From contig NZ_VDMA02000021.1 in assembly GCF_006334915.2 (NCBI RefSeq), positions 99,462-163,461 of the forward strand: 64,000 nucleotides of DNA, in the 5' to 3' direction. Origin of the DNA: Microbispora catharanthi (lineage in GTDB: Bacteria; Actinomycetota; Actinomycetes; Streptosporangiales; Streptosporangiaceae). The position numbers were made by a program, and so were the translations under genes. Of the stretch, positions 15,551 through 23,947 are shown piece by piece (positions within the stretch are counted from its first letter, which is position 1; every line of letters starts with the position of its first letter). The notes below the pieces were generated by a model, which was not told the DNA's origin, did no database searches, and saw only the letters and a program-made list of their open reading frames with translations.

Positions 15551-16468
15551 ATGGAACTCCGGCAACTCAAATACTTCGTCGCGGTCGCCGAGGAGCTTCA
15601 CTTCGGACGTGCGGCCGAGCGGCTGATGATCGTCCAGTCGGCGGTCAGCCAGCAGGTCGCACGGCTCGAGCGTGAGCTGAGGGTCGAGCTGTTCGACCGG
15701 TCGCCGCGGCATGTGCGGCTGACGGAGGCGGGTGAAGCGTTCCTGCCCGCCGCACGCGAGGTGCTGGACGCCGAACGCCGGGCGCTGACCACGATCGAGC
15801 GTTTCACGGACGGCCGGGAGACCGTGCTGCGTGTCGGCACCAGCAGGGGCATGGGGCAGCGGCTCGAGCGGGTACTCGAACGGCTGGTCGCGGGGACGCG
15901 GGTGGAGCTGCTGTCGGCCTCACCGGAAGAACGGCTGCGGCGAGTCGCCGACGGCCGGTTGGACGCCGCCTTCGTCCGCGGCGTCGTCACCGCGCCAGAC
16001 GGCGTGCGGCTGATCCCTGTCTGGCAGGACCCGCTGCTGGTCGCCCTTCCCGCCCATCACCCGCCTGCCGAGGCGGCGGGCGATCCCGTCGCGGACGTGC
16101 CGTCCGCGGGGATCGACCTGGCCGAGCTGGCCGGGCTACCCCTGTACCTGGTCGGCCGCGAGGTCAATCCGCCGCTGGTCGCTCTGGTGCGCGAGGCATG
16201 CAGGGACGCCGGATTCGAGCCCGTTCCCGGGCCTCCGCACAGCTCGCTGCAGGACACGCTGGCCGCCCTGGGCGCGGGGATCGACGGATGGACAGTGATC
16301 TACGCCGCGGCGGCCGGGCAACTCCGAGGCGGGCGGGTCGCGTTCCTTCCCGTGCGCTCGCCCTACCCGTTGTCCCTTCCGACAGTGCTCGCCGTAGGCG
16401 GGACCACGCGGGCGCGCCCGCTGGTGGAGGCGTGCCGGGCGGTGGTGCGCGACGATCGCGAATCGTGA
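15551..16468 (+). CDS. LysR-family regulator
   Basis: A 305-residue LysR protein. The winged HTH is MELRQLKYFVAVAEELHFGRAAERL and QSAVSQQVARLERELRVELFDRS. The co-inducer domain covers residues about 90-295. It lies 40 bases after the hydrolase and 60 bases before a tautomerase/MFS pair on the same strand, so it may regulate either. LysR genes usually regulate divergent partners, so the arrangement is not diagnostic. Confidence 0.9.
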   Translation: MELRQLKYFVAVAEELHFGRAAERLMIVQSAVSQQVARLERELRVELFDRSPRHVRLTEAGEAFLPAAREVLDAERRALTTIERFTDGRETVLRVGTSRGMGQRLERVLERLVAGTRVELLSASPEERLRRVADGRLDAAFVRGVVTAPDGVRLIPVWQDPLLVALPAHHPPAEAAGDPVADVPSAGIDLAELAGLPLYLVGREVNPPLVALVREACRDAGFEPVPGPPHSSLQDTLAALGAGIDGWTVIYAAAAGQLRGGRVAFLPVRSPYPLSLPTVLAVGGTTRARPLVEACRAVVRDDRES

Positions 16469-16527
16469 TCGTGGCGTGCGCGAAGTGCTTCTCGTTCGAG
16501 CGGGTGCTTCCGTCGTGAACTGGGGTC

Positions 16528-16680
16528 ATGCCAGTTGTCACCATTCAGCAGGGTCCACGAGACGCCGAATCCAGGCGAGAGCTGGTCGCCCGGATCACGG
16601 ACGCCTTCGTGCACACGTACGACATCCCGGCCGACACGGTCCAGGCGGACCGGCCGACCCCGGCGGAGAATCGGCGATGA
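16528..16680 (+). CDS. Small 4-oxalocrotonate-tautomerase-like protein, short C-terminus
   Basis: Fifty residues starting MPVVTIQQGPRDAESRRELV, with the Pro at position 2 that becomes the catalytic N-terminal proline in 4-OT tautomerases, then ARITDAFVHTYDIPADTVQ. Usual family members are about 60-75 residues and continue with a strand such as '..V.I.E.P...WG.GG'. Here the protein switches to ADRPTPAENRR and stops, so the last strand is missing. The ATG of the MFS gene overlaps the stop (16677-16680). It may be a shortened functional unit or a decayed gene kept for translational coupling. Confidence 0.7.
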   Translation: MPVVTIQQGPRDAESRRELVARITDAFVHTYDIPADTVQADRPTPAENRR

Positions 16681-18047
16681 CGGTTCTCCCGCCGGCGCGG
16701 CCGCACGCGGGGACCAAGTTCGCGGGAATCGCGGCGGGCAGCTTCATGATCGGGCTGGATGCGTCGGTCCTCAATGTGGCCCTGCCCGACATGCGACGGG
16801 AACTGCATGCCTCCGCGGCGTCGCTGCCCTGGACCGTGGACGCGTACACCGTCGTGCTGGCCGGTCTGCTGCTCGCGTCCGGCTCGATCGCCGACCGCTT
16901 CGGGCCGCGCCGCGTCTACCGGGTGGCGCTTGCCGGCTTCGCCCTCGCCTCACTGGTCTGTGCCGCGGCGCCGAGTGCGGGCGTGCTGATCGCGGGCCGG
17001 GCGCTGCTCGGCGCGCCGGCGGCCGGGCTGGTGCCGGCCTCGATGGCACTGCTCGCCGCCCTGTATCCGGACCCCGACCACCGGTCCAGGAAGATCGGCG
17101 CGCTCGTGTCGATCAGCGGACTGGGCATCGTGGGCGGTCCGGTTCTGGGCGGTGCGCTGGTGGCGGCCGGAGGCTGGCGGCTGGTGTTCCTGGTGAACCT
17201 GCCGGTGGCGGTGCTCACCCTGCTGGCCTCCGGTGGGCTGAGCGACCATCGCGGGGGTACGCCACGACCACTCGACCTGGCCGGGCTGCTCCTTTCCGTC
17301 GCCGGGCTCACCGCGCTGACGTTCGGACTGGTGGACGCGGGGACATCGGGCTGGGTTCGGCCACTGCCTCTCGGCGCGCTGACGGCCGCGGCGGTCGCGT
17401 TCGGGGTCTTCTCCGTGGTTCAGCGGCGAACCCGAGCGCCCGTCCTCCCGCCCGCCCTGACGGCGCTCGCCAGGGTGCGCACGGACCTGGCCGTCGCGGT
17501 GGTCTCCCAGCTCGTCTTCTACGGCCTGCTGTTCACCCTCACCCAGTGGATGGTGCGTGACGTCTCCCCGCTCCGGGCCGGGCTGTCCTTCCTCCCGATG
17601 ACGGTGCCTGTGATCTTCATACCGATGGTCACCGGTCGGCTGGTCGTCCGCTTCGGCGCCCGCCCCGTGATGCTCGCGGGGTTGGTCCTGGATCTGCTGG
17701 GCGGCCTGCTGCTGACCATGGGAAGCACCTCGACCTGGGCGATCGTCGCGGTGCAGGTTCTCATCGGCGCCGGCAGCCCGCTCGCGATCCCCGCGTGCAT
17801 CGCCGACATGTCCGCGGCCGTACCGCTCGAGCTGGCGGCGACCGGGCAGGGGGCGCTGAACGCGGCGCGCCAGGCGGGAACCGCGATCGGCGTGGCCGTC
17901 TTCGGCACGTTGAGCGCACTTTCGACCACGGGGATCGTGCTCGCCGCGTTCGCGGCGCTCACGGTCGCGGTGGTCTCCCTGAATCGGCTACCGCGACGTG
18001 CAGCACCGGGCCACCTCCGCGCGCGACTCACGCCGAATCCGCGGTAG
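16677..18047 (+). CDS. MFS drug-efflux transporter (EmrB/QacA-like)
   Basis: A 456-residue major-facilitator protein with about 14 hydrophobic helices. Motif A is GSIADRFGPRRVY after helix 2, and motif C GLGIVGGPVLGGALVAAGGWRLVFLVNLPV marks drug/H+ antiporters of the DHA2 group. The start ATG overlaps the tautomerase stop, giving translational coupling. It probably exports a small hydrophobic compound. LysR 15551 lies upstream on the same strand. Confidence 0.92.
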   Translation: MTVLPPARPHAGTKFAGIAAGSFMIGLDASVLNVALPDMRRELHASAASLPWTVDAYTVVLAGLLLASGSIADRFGPRRVYRVALAGFALASLVCAAAPSAGVLIAGRALLGAPAAGLVPASMALLAALYPDPDHRSRKIGALVSISGLGIVGGPVLGGALVAAGGWRLVFLVNLPVAVLTLLASGGLSDHRGGTPRPLDLAGLLLSVAGLTALTFGLVDAGTSGWVRPLPLGALTAAAVAFGVFSVVQRRTRAPVLPPALTALARVRTDLAVAVVSQLVFYGLLFTLTQWMVRDVSPLRAGLSFLPMTVPVIFIPMVTGRLVVRFGARPVMLAGLVLDLLGGLLLTMGSTSTWAIVAVQVLIGAGSPLAIPACIADMSAAVPLELAATGQGALNAARQAGTAIGVAVFGTLSALSTTGIVLAAFAALTVAVVSLNRLPRRAAPGHLRARLTPNPR

Positions 18048-18093
18048 CCGTACGACGCCTTGGGAGGGCACCGCCGGCAGGTAGGGCTGCGCT

Positions 18094-19110
18094 TCAGGCG
18101 ACGACTGTGCCCGGCGCGGGCGGGACCCTGCGGGCGGAGGCCGCGAGCCGGTCCGCGAGCGCGGCGACAAGGCCGCGGAGCTCGTCCGGTCGCTCGATGA
18201 CGAACGGCCGGTCGAGCGACGCGAGCACCGGAGGCAACCAGTCGAGCCGCTCCGCTCGCAACTCGACGCGGAGCCAGCCCTCGGTCTCGGGATCCGCGCC
18301 TTCCTCGGACGGGGACTCCTCCACGGTCGCGACGCCGGCGGGAAGCCGGACGCGGATCTGCTCGACCGTCCCCTGGATCCGCAGGACCACTTCGTGCCGA
18401 TACCGAGCCTTGGCGAACCCTGACAGGACGTGCTGCGCCGGATCGAGCCCGGCGGGCGGCTCGAACGAACCGGGCAGGGTCCTCGCGTCCGCGATGCGAT
18501 CCAGCCGGAAGGTTCGATCCTCGCCGATCGCGGGATCCGCACCGGTGACGTACCACCGGCCCGAATGAGCGACGAGTCCGTAAGGATGCAGCGTGCGTTC
18601 GCTGCGCCGGCCGTCTGCGGCGGTGTACCTGACCGAGATCGGCCGGCGATGGCGCACCGCATCGGCGACGGAGAGCAGGACCGCGGTGTCCGGGGCGGCG
18701 AACTCGCCGGGCGGAGCCGTGAAGGCGAGGGATTCGAGCACGGTGCCGAGCCTGTGGGCGAGCCGCTCGGGCAGGACCCGCCGGATCTTGGCCGCCGCCG
18801 TCTCACTCGCCGTGTCCGTCGTCGTCGTCAACCCTGCCCGGCGACCGGCGACCAGGCCGAGCAGCACGGCGAGCGCTTCGTCGTCGCTCAGCATGAGCGG
18901 AGGCATGCGATATCCGGGGGCGAGCCGATACCCCCCGTAGCGGCCGCGCACCGACTCGACGGGCACGTCGAGGTCGACCAGGTGGTCCACGTAACGCCGC
19001 ACCGTGCGCTCGTCGACGCCGAGCCGGTCGGCGAGCTCGGCCATCGTCCGAATGCCACCCGACTGCAGGAGCTCCAGCAGCGTGAGAACGCGATGAGTAG
19101 GTCGAGCCAC
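18094..19110 (-). CDS. YafY-type HTH/WYL-domain regulator
   Basis: A 338-residue regulator. The N-terminal HTH_11 domain shows RVLTLLELLQSGGIRTMAELADRLGVDERTVRRYVDHL. The WYL domain (residues about 150-225) has ISVRYTAADGRRSERTLHPYGLVAHSGRWYVTGAD, and a WCX-like tail follows. Start GTG at 19108-19110 was chosen because the family begins at RPTHRVL. It is divergent from the VOC gene at 19205, which is the likely target; WYL/VOC pairs are frequent in actinomycetes. Confidence 0.9.
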   Translation of the reverse strand: MARPTHRVLTLLELLQSGGIRTMAELADRLGVDERTVRRYVDHLVDLDVPVESVRGRYGGYRLAPGYRMPPLMLSDDEALAVLLGLVAGRRAGLTTTTDTASETAAAKIRRVLPERLAHRLGTVLESLAFTAPPGEFAAPDTAVLLSVADAVRHRRPISVRYTAADGRRSERTLHPYGLVAHSGRWYVTGADPAIGEDRTFRLDRIADARTLPGSFEPPAGLDPAQHVLSGFAKARYRHEVVLRIQGTVEQIRVRLPAGVATVEESPSEEGADPETEGWLRVELRAERLDWLPPVLASLDRPFVIERPDELRGLVAALADRLAASARRVPPAPGTVVA

Positions 19111-19204
19111 GTCACACAACCTAGTGACAATACTGGGCGGTTTCTGTCCGGTATCCGCCCTAGTGTGCCATCGGAGAACGACCCAACGACCCAGGGAGAT
19201 CACC

Positions 19205-19603
19205 ATGGACTTCGTATCGATCCGCATCATCACGGACGACGTGGCGCGCCTCGTGGACTTCTACGAGCGAGCCACGGGGGTGGAGGCCAGCCGGTTCAGC
19301 GAGGACTTCGCCGAGCTCAGGACGGCCTCCGCCACCCTCGCGATCGGCAGCACCCGCACCGTCACGCTCTTCGCCCCCGGCGCCGCCCGGCCGGCCGGCA
19401 ACCGCAGCGTGATCATCGAGTTCCTCGTCGACGACGTGGACGGCGTGCATCAGAACCTGTCCGGCTTCGTCGAGGACTTCGTCAAGGAGCCCACCACGAT
19501 GCCTTGGGGCAATCGGTCGCTCCTGTTGCGTGACCCCGACGGCAACCTCGTCAACTTCTTCACCCCTGTCAGCCCGGCCGCCATCGAGAAGTTCGCCCGC
19601 TGA
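19205..19603 (+). CDS. VOC (glyoxalase/bleomycin-resistance fold) protein
   Basis: A 132-residue vicinal-oxygen-chelate protein of two beta-alpha-beta-beta-beta modules: VSIRIITDDVARLVDFYERATGVEA at the N-terminus, and VDGVHQNLSGFVEDFVKEPTTMPWGNRSLLLRDPDGNLVNFFTP at the C-terminus. Potential metal ligands are sparse (a Glu in IIEFLV and no clear His pair), so it may bind rather than convert a ligand. It is divergent from the WYL regulator. Confidence 0.88.
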   Translation: MDFVSIRIITDDVARLVDFYERATGVEASRFSEDFAELRTASATLAIGSTRTVTLFAPGAARPAGNRSVIIEFLVDDVDGVHQNLSGFVEDFVKEPTTMPWGNRSLLLRDPDGNLVNFFTPVSPAAIEKFAR

Positions 19604-19679
19604 CGACACCGTTATCGCCCCGGCAGACGCCCGCGCTCTTTCCCCAGACCGTCTCCACCCGATCGCGGCGCGTGGCCGT

Positions 19680-19873
19680 CCCCGCGCCGCCCCGGGTCCT
19701 GAGGACGAAGTCATCGGCGCGGAAGTCGTCACGAAGGCGACCGGCGCGGGCGAGGGTGGCCATCGCCTCGAACCGGCGGCGGTGATCGCCGCGAGTAGCG
19801 CTTGCTTGTCGGCGAAGTGCCGATAGAGGGTGCCGACACCCAAACCGGCACTCGCGTCACCGGCGGCGCAAAG
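19680..19873 (-). pseudogene. TetR regulator remnant
   Basis: Reading leftwards from 19873, one frame gives the TetR recognition region DASAGLGVGTLYRHFADKQALLAAI. It breaks off, and a second frame continues from about 19770 with FEAMATLARAGRLRDDFRADDFVL, a typical C-terminal TetR segment. The N-terminal helix, much of the middle and the frame are lost, so this is a deleted, frameshifted gene. It lies convergent with the VOC gene. Confidence 0.75.
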
Positions 19874-20077
19874 TCATCGACCATGTAATTTTCATCGCCG
19901 CGCCAATGGCAGCGGCGGCTTCTTCCCTGTTCAGAACCGAAGGAATGGACGGTCAGAGGCGAGGGGCTCTCGATGAGAACGCGAGATCCTTGACAGATCT
20001 CATGACTTCATATTTGCTCCGCCTCACCACCACCTCCAGTCGCCCGGCAGAGAGGAGCACTTGGTCGCCCCCGTCGC

Positions 20078-20091
20078 TGTTAGCGCTAACA
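20078..20091. promoter_or_regulatory. TGTTAGCGCTAACA palindrome, LacI-type operator
   Basis: A perfect 14-bp palindrome with the central CG typical of LacI-family operators that control polysaccharide-degrading genes in actinomycetes (compare CebR-type boxes). It is 417 bases ahead of the secreted CE1-CBM2 esterase. The stretch 19874-20507 has no gene that I can support; this site and promoter-like AT-rich patches are all I see. Confidence 0.6.
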
Positions 20092-20507
20092 TGTCGTCGG
20101 CTCAATGCCGGGCGGAATTTGCCGGAATCGGCAGAGCCCGGTACAAGCGGCCTTCTATCTGGTATTCACCAGGTCGGAAGGCGCATTTCGAGATTCCGCC
20201 CCGTTCTCCATCAGGACCGCCGAGGAGAGAAGGCGGCCGGCGCCATGCCAACGCTGACGGACCTCTGAACTCACCTTGCTCTTCACGGCAGGGAAAAGGG
20301 CGAGCACGCGCACGCCGACGATGGTCGGCCGCCGCGCTCCTCCGGGTCGACTGACGGTGGGCTCACTTAGCGTTCGAATCCGTCCGGGGAGGCCGCTCGG
20401 CCGGCATGCACATGCCGACTGCGGGCGCCCCACCGGATAAAGGAAAAACCACTTGCTTCCCTATCGACGTATGTCGATTTTCGAACGGCAAAGGGAGTTG
20501 CGTTAAG

Positions 20508-21860
20508 TTGAGACAGAGATCCATCTTTACCGCTATCGCGGCCGCCGCGCTTCTCGTCCTGAGTACGGGACGCATGGCACTGAGCGACAGCCTCGGTGCG
20601 ACCACGCCGTCCTCGGCCAGCGCCGTCGCGGCGGCGACCGCCGGATGCGGCAAGGCCCCGACGCTGAGAAGCGGTTCGCAGACGATCACGACCAGCGGCA
20701 AGAATCGCAGCTGGATCCTGAGGATTCCCGACAACTACGACAACAGCCACCCCTACCGGTTGATCTTCGCGTACCACTGGTTGAACGGCACCGCCCAGAT
20801 CGTCGACTCGGGCGGATCGGACGGAGCCGTCTGGGCCTACTACGGACTCAAGCAGCTCTCGAACAACAGCACGATCTTCATCGCGCCCCAGGGCATCAAC
20901 AACGGCTGGGGCAACACCAACGGTGAAGACCTGACCTTCACCGACGACGTGCTGAAGCTGGTCGAGGGCGATCTCTGTGTCGACACGACGCAGCGCTTCG
21001 CCATGGGGTGGAGCTACGGCGGCGCGATGAGCTTCGCGGTCGCGTGTGCCCGTCCGACGATCTTCCGTGCGGTCGCGGTCTACTCCGGCGCGCAGCTCAG
21101 CGGGTGCAACGGCGGCACTCAGCCCGTCGCCTACATGGGAATTCACGGCATCCACGACTCGGTGCTCAACATCTCCAACGGACGGTCGCTACGTGACAGG
21201 TTCGTCACGAACAACGGCTGCACCCCCATGACCCCGCGAGAGCCCACACAGGGGAGCCTGACGCACATCACCACCACCTACTCGGGGTGCCGGGCCGGAT
21301 ACCCGGTCGTCTGGGCCGCGTTCGACGGGGACCACACCCCCTCCCCGAACGACGGGTCCACCTCGACCAGCGGTGCCAGGACCTGGACCTCGGGAGAGGT
21401 GTGGAGGTTCTTCACCCAGTTCCAGTCGACGACGTCTCCTTCTCCTTCTCCCTCCCCGTCGTCGTCGCCCTCCGCGTCCCCGTCGTCGTCCCCGTCGGCG
21501 TCGCCTTCTCCGTCGCCGTCGCCGTCGCCCAGCGCCGGATCGGGCGCCTGCCGCGTCAGCGCCACCGTCAACGCCTGGAACAACGGCCTGACCGAGAACT
21601 TCACCATCACCAACACCGGCTCCTCGGCCGTCAACGGCTGGTCGCTGGTCTTCACCCTCCCCAGCGGACAGACCATCACCAACGGATGGAACGCCACCTA
21701 CTCCCCCACCAGCGGACAGGTCACCGCGAAGAACGTCAGCTACAACGGCTCGCTGGCCCCTGGAGCCTCCACTGATATCGGCTTCCAGGCCACCCACACC
21801 GGCAACGCCGCCAAGCCCACCGCGTTCACCCTCAACGGAAGCCCCTGCACCGTCGCCTGA
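20508..21860 (+). CDS. Secreted CE1-type esterase / PHB-depolymerase family with CBM2
   Basis: A 450-residue modular enzyme. A signal peptide (RQRSIFTAIAAAALLVLS) precedes a CE1/esterase-D-like catalytic domain with nucleophile in AMGWSYGGAMSFAVACA, Asp probably in the GIHDSVLN region, and His in FDGDHTPSP. A Ser/Pro linker (residues about 340-370) leads to a C-terminal family 2 carbohydrate-binding module (VNAWNNGLTENFTITNTGSS, NGWNATYSPTSGQVTAKN) flanked by two Cys. TTG at 20508, after AAGGGAG, is preferred because it opens the signal peptide; an ATG at 20406 is in frame. Probably a feruloyl or acetyl-xylan esterase acting on plant cell wall. Confidence 0.85.
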   Translation: MRQRSIFTAIAAAALLVLSTGRMALSDSLGATTPSSASAVAAATAGCGKAPTLRSGSQTITTSGKNRSWILRIPDNYDNSHPYRLIFAYHWLNGTAQIVDSGGSDGAVWAYYGLKQLSNNSTIFIAPQGINNGWGNTNGEDLTFTDDVLKLVEGDLCVDTTQRFAMGWSYGGAMSFAVACARPTIFRAVAVYSGAQLSGCNGGTQPVAYMGIHGIHDSVLNISNGRSLRDRFVTNNGCTPMTPREPTQGSLTHITTTYSGCRAGYPVVWAAFDGDHTPSPNDGSTSTSGARTWTSGEVWRFFTQFQSTTSPSPSPSPSSSPSASPSSSPSASPSPSPSPSPSAGSGACRVSATVNAWNNGLTENFTITNTGSSAVNGWSLVFTLPSGQTITNGWNATYSPTSGQVTAKNVSYNGSLAPGASTDIGFQATHTGNAAKPTAFTLNGSPCTVA

Positions 21861-21874
21861 TCGACAAGGATGAC

Positions 21875-21908
21875 CGGGGGTGGCGCCCGACCGGGCTCCA
21901 CCCCCGGG
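21875..21908 (+). terminator. Hairpin after esterase gene
   Basis: GGGGGTGG near 21877 pairs with CCACCCCC near 21899 across a short GC-rich loop, directly after the esterase stop. Confidence 0.6.
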
Positions 21909-21991
21909 CCCTTTCCGGCGTACAAGACCCGCAACCGGGGCAAGCCGTCCCTTACCGCGGTCCAGTTCGCCAAGCATCAGAAGGAAGAGCC

Positions 21992-22012
21992 GCAGGGGGC
22001 TCCGCCCCCTGC
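21992..22012. terminator. Strong GC hairpin
   Basis: GCAGGGGGC, a TCC loop and GCCCCCTGC form a perfect nine-pair stem just upstream of lgt. It may insulate lgt from the esterase transcript. Confidence 0.6.
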
Positions 22013-22072
22013 CACTTTGCGATCGGGTCACGAGGGCGGCCGAGTGGCCTCACGTTGACTAGCCTCACCGGC

Positions 22073-22924
22073 ATGCCCCTTGCCTCGATGCCCAGCCCTT
22101 CCCAAGGGGTCTGGTATCTCGGATTCATCCCGATCCGGGCCTACGCATTGTGCTTCATCGTCGCGATCGTCTTCGGCACCTGGCTCAGCGAGCGCCGCTG
22201 GCGCGCCCACGGCGGCGAGAAGGGCGCGATCAGCGACATCGCGGTCCCCGCAGTGATCTTCGGCCTGATCGGTGCTCGCCTCTACCACGTCATCACCGAC
22301 TGGCAGACCTACTTCGGTCCCCGCGCGGTCAAGGAGCCCTACCGGGCGCTGTTCATCTGGGAAGGCGGGCTCAGCATCTGGGGCGCGGTCGCCCTGGGAG
22401 GCGTGGGCGTGTGGCTGGCCTGCCGCCGCCGGGGGATGTCTCTGGCCGCCGTGGCCGACACGGTCGCGCCCGGCATCGCGTTCGGGCAGGCGATCGCCCG
22501 CTGGGGCAACTGGTTCAACCAGGAGCTGTACGGCAGTCCGACCACGTTGCCGTGGGGCCTGGAGATCGACCAGGCGCACGGCGGCGAGCCGGGGGTGCTC
22601 TACCACCCGACGTTCCTGTACGAGTCGCTGTGGGACGCGGCGCTCGGTTTCGGTCTGATCCTGGCCGGCAGGCGGTTCACGCTGCGCCACGGCCGCCTGT
22701 TCGCCCTCTACGTCGCCGGCTACACGTTCGGGCGGTTCTGGATCGAAGGGCTGCGGATCGACCCGGTGGGCGGAGTGGACCACGCGGTGACGCTCCTGGG
22801 GCTGCGGATCAACCAGTGGACCTCGATCGTGCTGTTCATCGGCGCGCTGGTCTATCTCTGGGCGACTCGCCGCGGCGCTGCCGAGCGCCCGGCTGAACGC
22901 ACTGATGCCGCTGCTCCCTCATGA
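22073..22924 (+). CDS. lgt: Prolipoprotein diacylglyceryl transferase
   Basis: A 283-residue polytopic membrane enzyme that moves diacylglycerol from phosphatidylglycerol to the lipobox Cys of prolipoproteins. Family motifs are present: IPIRAYALCFIVAI, the ARLYHVITDW turn, the Lgt signature AIARWGNWFNQELYG with PTTLPWGLEID, YHPTFLYE, and FWIEGLRIDPV. Seven transmembrane helices are expected. ATG at 22073 is preferred over an in-frame TTG at 22055. It is not in the usual trp-lgt-gltB setting and is convergent with, and overlaps by a few bases, the hydrolase at 22919. It may be a second lgt copy. Confidence 0.93.
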   Translation: MPLASMPSPSQGVWYLGFIPIRAYALCFIVAIVFGTWLSERRWRAHGGEKGAISDIAVPAVIFGLIGARLYHVITDWQTYFGPRAVKEPYRALFIWEGGLSIWGAVALGGVGVWLACRRRGMSLAAVADTVAPGIAFGQAIARWGNWFNQELYGSPTTLPWGLEIDQAHGGEPGVLYHPTFLYESLWDAALGFGLILAGRRFTLRHGRLFALYVAGYTFGRFWIEGLRIDPVGGVDHAVTLLGLRINQWTSIVLFIGALVYLWATRRGAAERPAERTDAAAPS

Positions 22925-23947
22925 CCGCCCGGTCGCCGGGCCGACCGTGAGCCCTGCGGCCAGAGCGTCGAGCATGCCCTGGCGGAACGCGCGCATGGAG
23001 GGCACGGTCGCGTGGTGGTCGAAGTCGGCGCCGTGGTACATGCCGGGCTCGACGACGAGGTCGACCGGCACGCCGGCCGCCCTCAGCCGTTCGGCGTAGC
23101 GCAGGTTCTCCGAGTAGAACAGGTCGAGGTCGCCGACGCCGATCCACGCGGGCGGTAGGCCGCGGAGATCCTCCCGGCGGCCCGCCGCGGCGTAGGGGCG
23201 GGGTTCGGCGACGCGCGGCCCGCGACCGAGATAGCAGCTCCAGGCGTAGGTGTTGGAGCGCGGCGTCCATCCGATCCTGCCGCGTCCCCGATGGTCGCGC
23301 ACCAGTGCCGTACGGTCGTCCAGCATGGGGTAGAGGAGCATCTGGAACGCCACCGGAAGCCCGTGATCGTGCGCCTTCTGCACGACCGAGGCCGCCAGCC
23401 CGCCGCCGGCGCTCGCTCCGCCCACCGCGACGCGCGCAGCGTCCACGCCGAGTGCGGGGGCGGCGTCGTGCAGCCAGCGCAGCGCGGCGAAGCAGTCGTC
23501 GAACCCGGCGGGGAAGGGGTGCTCCGGAGCGAGCCGGTAGCGTGCGCTCACCACCACGATCCGCAGGTCGCGGGCGATGCGGCTGCACAGTTCGTGGTCG
23601 CTCTCGGGATGGCCGAGAATCGTGCCGCCCCCGTGGATCCACAGCAGCGCCCCGCCGGGGCGCCGGGGCCCCGGCGACTCGTACACGAAGGCGTCCTGTC
23701 CGCCGGGGACGTCGTGCCGCGTGACCGCCACTCCCGCGACCGGGTCCGTCGTGCGGCGCGAGCGCCGCCGGGCGAGGGTCAGGCTCAGCTTGCCGATAAT
23801 CGGGCGCGGCAGCCACAGCGCCGGTGTCCTCAGCTCCGGCGCGACGGCAGACAGTGTGTGGTGACGACGCGCCGCCGAGGCCGCCACCGAGGCCGCGACG
23901 GTGGCCGCCCCGAGCACTCCCGCCGCCGCGCCGCGCGACGTGCTCAA
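22919..23947 (-). CDS. HSL-type alpha/beta hydrolase (esterase/lipase)
   Basis: A 342-residue hormone-sensitive-lipase-family esterase. The oxyanion motif is LLWIHGGGTILG, the nucleophile elbow GGASAGGGLAA, the acid IGVGDLDLFY, and the His MYHGADFDH. The first 30 residues are Ala-rich and could be a signal or membrane anchor. Its ATG overlaps the stop of the GH68 gene by four bases, so it is the last gene of the sucrose operon, where it may remove acyl groups from sugars. That role is inferred. Confidence 0.88.
   Translation of the reverse strand: MSTSRGAAAGVLGAATVAASVAASAARRHHTLSAVAPELRTPALWLPRPIIGKLSLTLARRRSRRTTDPVAGVAVTRHDVPGGQDAFVYESPGPRRPGGALLWIHGGGTILGHPESDHELCSRIARDLRIVVVSARYRLAPEHPFPAGFDDCFAALRWLHDAAPALGVDAARVAVGGASAGGGLAASVVQKAHDHGLPVAFQMLLYPMLDDRTALVRDHRGRGRIGWTPRSNTYAWSCYLGRGPRVAEPRPYAAAGRREDLRGLPPAWIGVGDLDLFYSENLRYAERLRAAGVPVDLVVEPGMYHGADFDHHATVPSMRAFRQGMLDALAAGLTVGPATGRS

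Noticed and set aside
21430..21540. Short tandem repeats (TCGTCC/TCTCC type)
   Set aside because: They encode the Ser-Pro linker between the esterase domain and CBM2.
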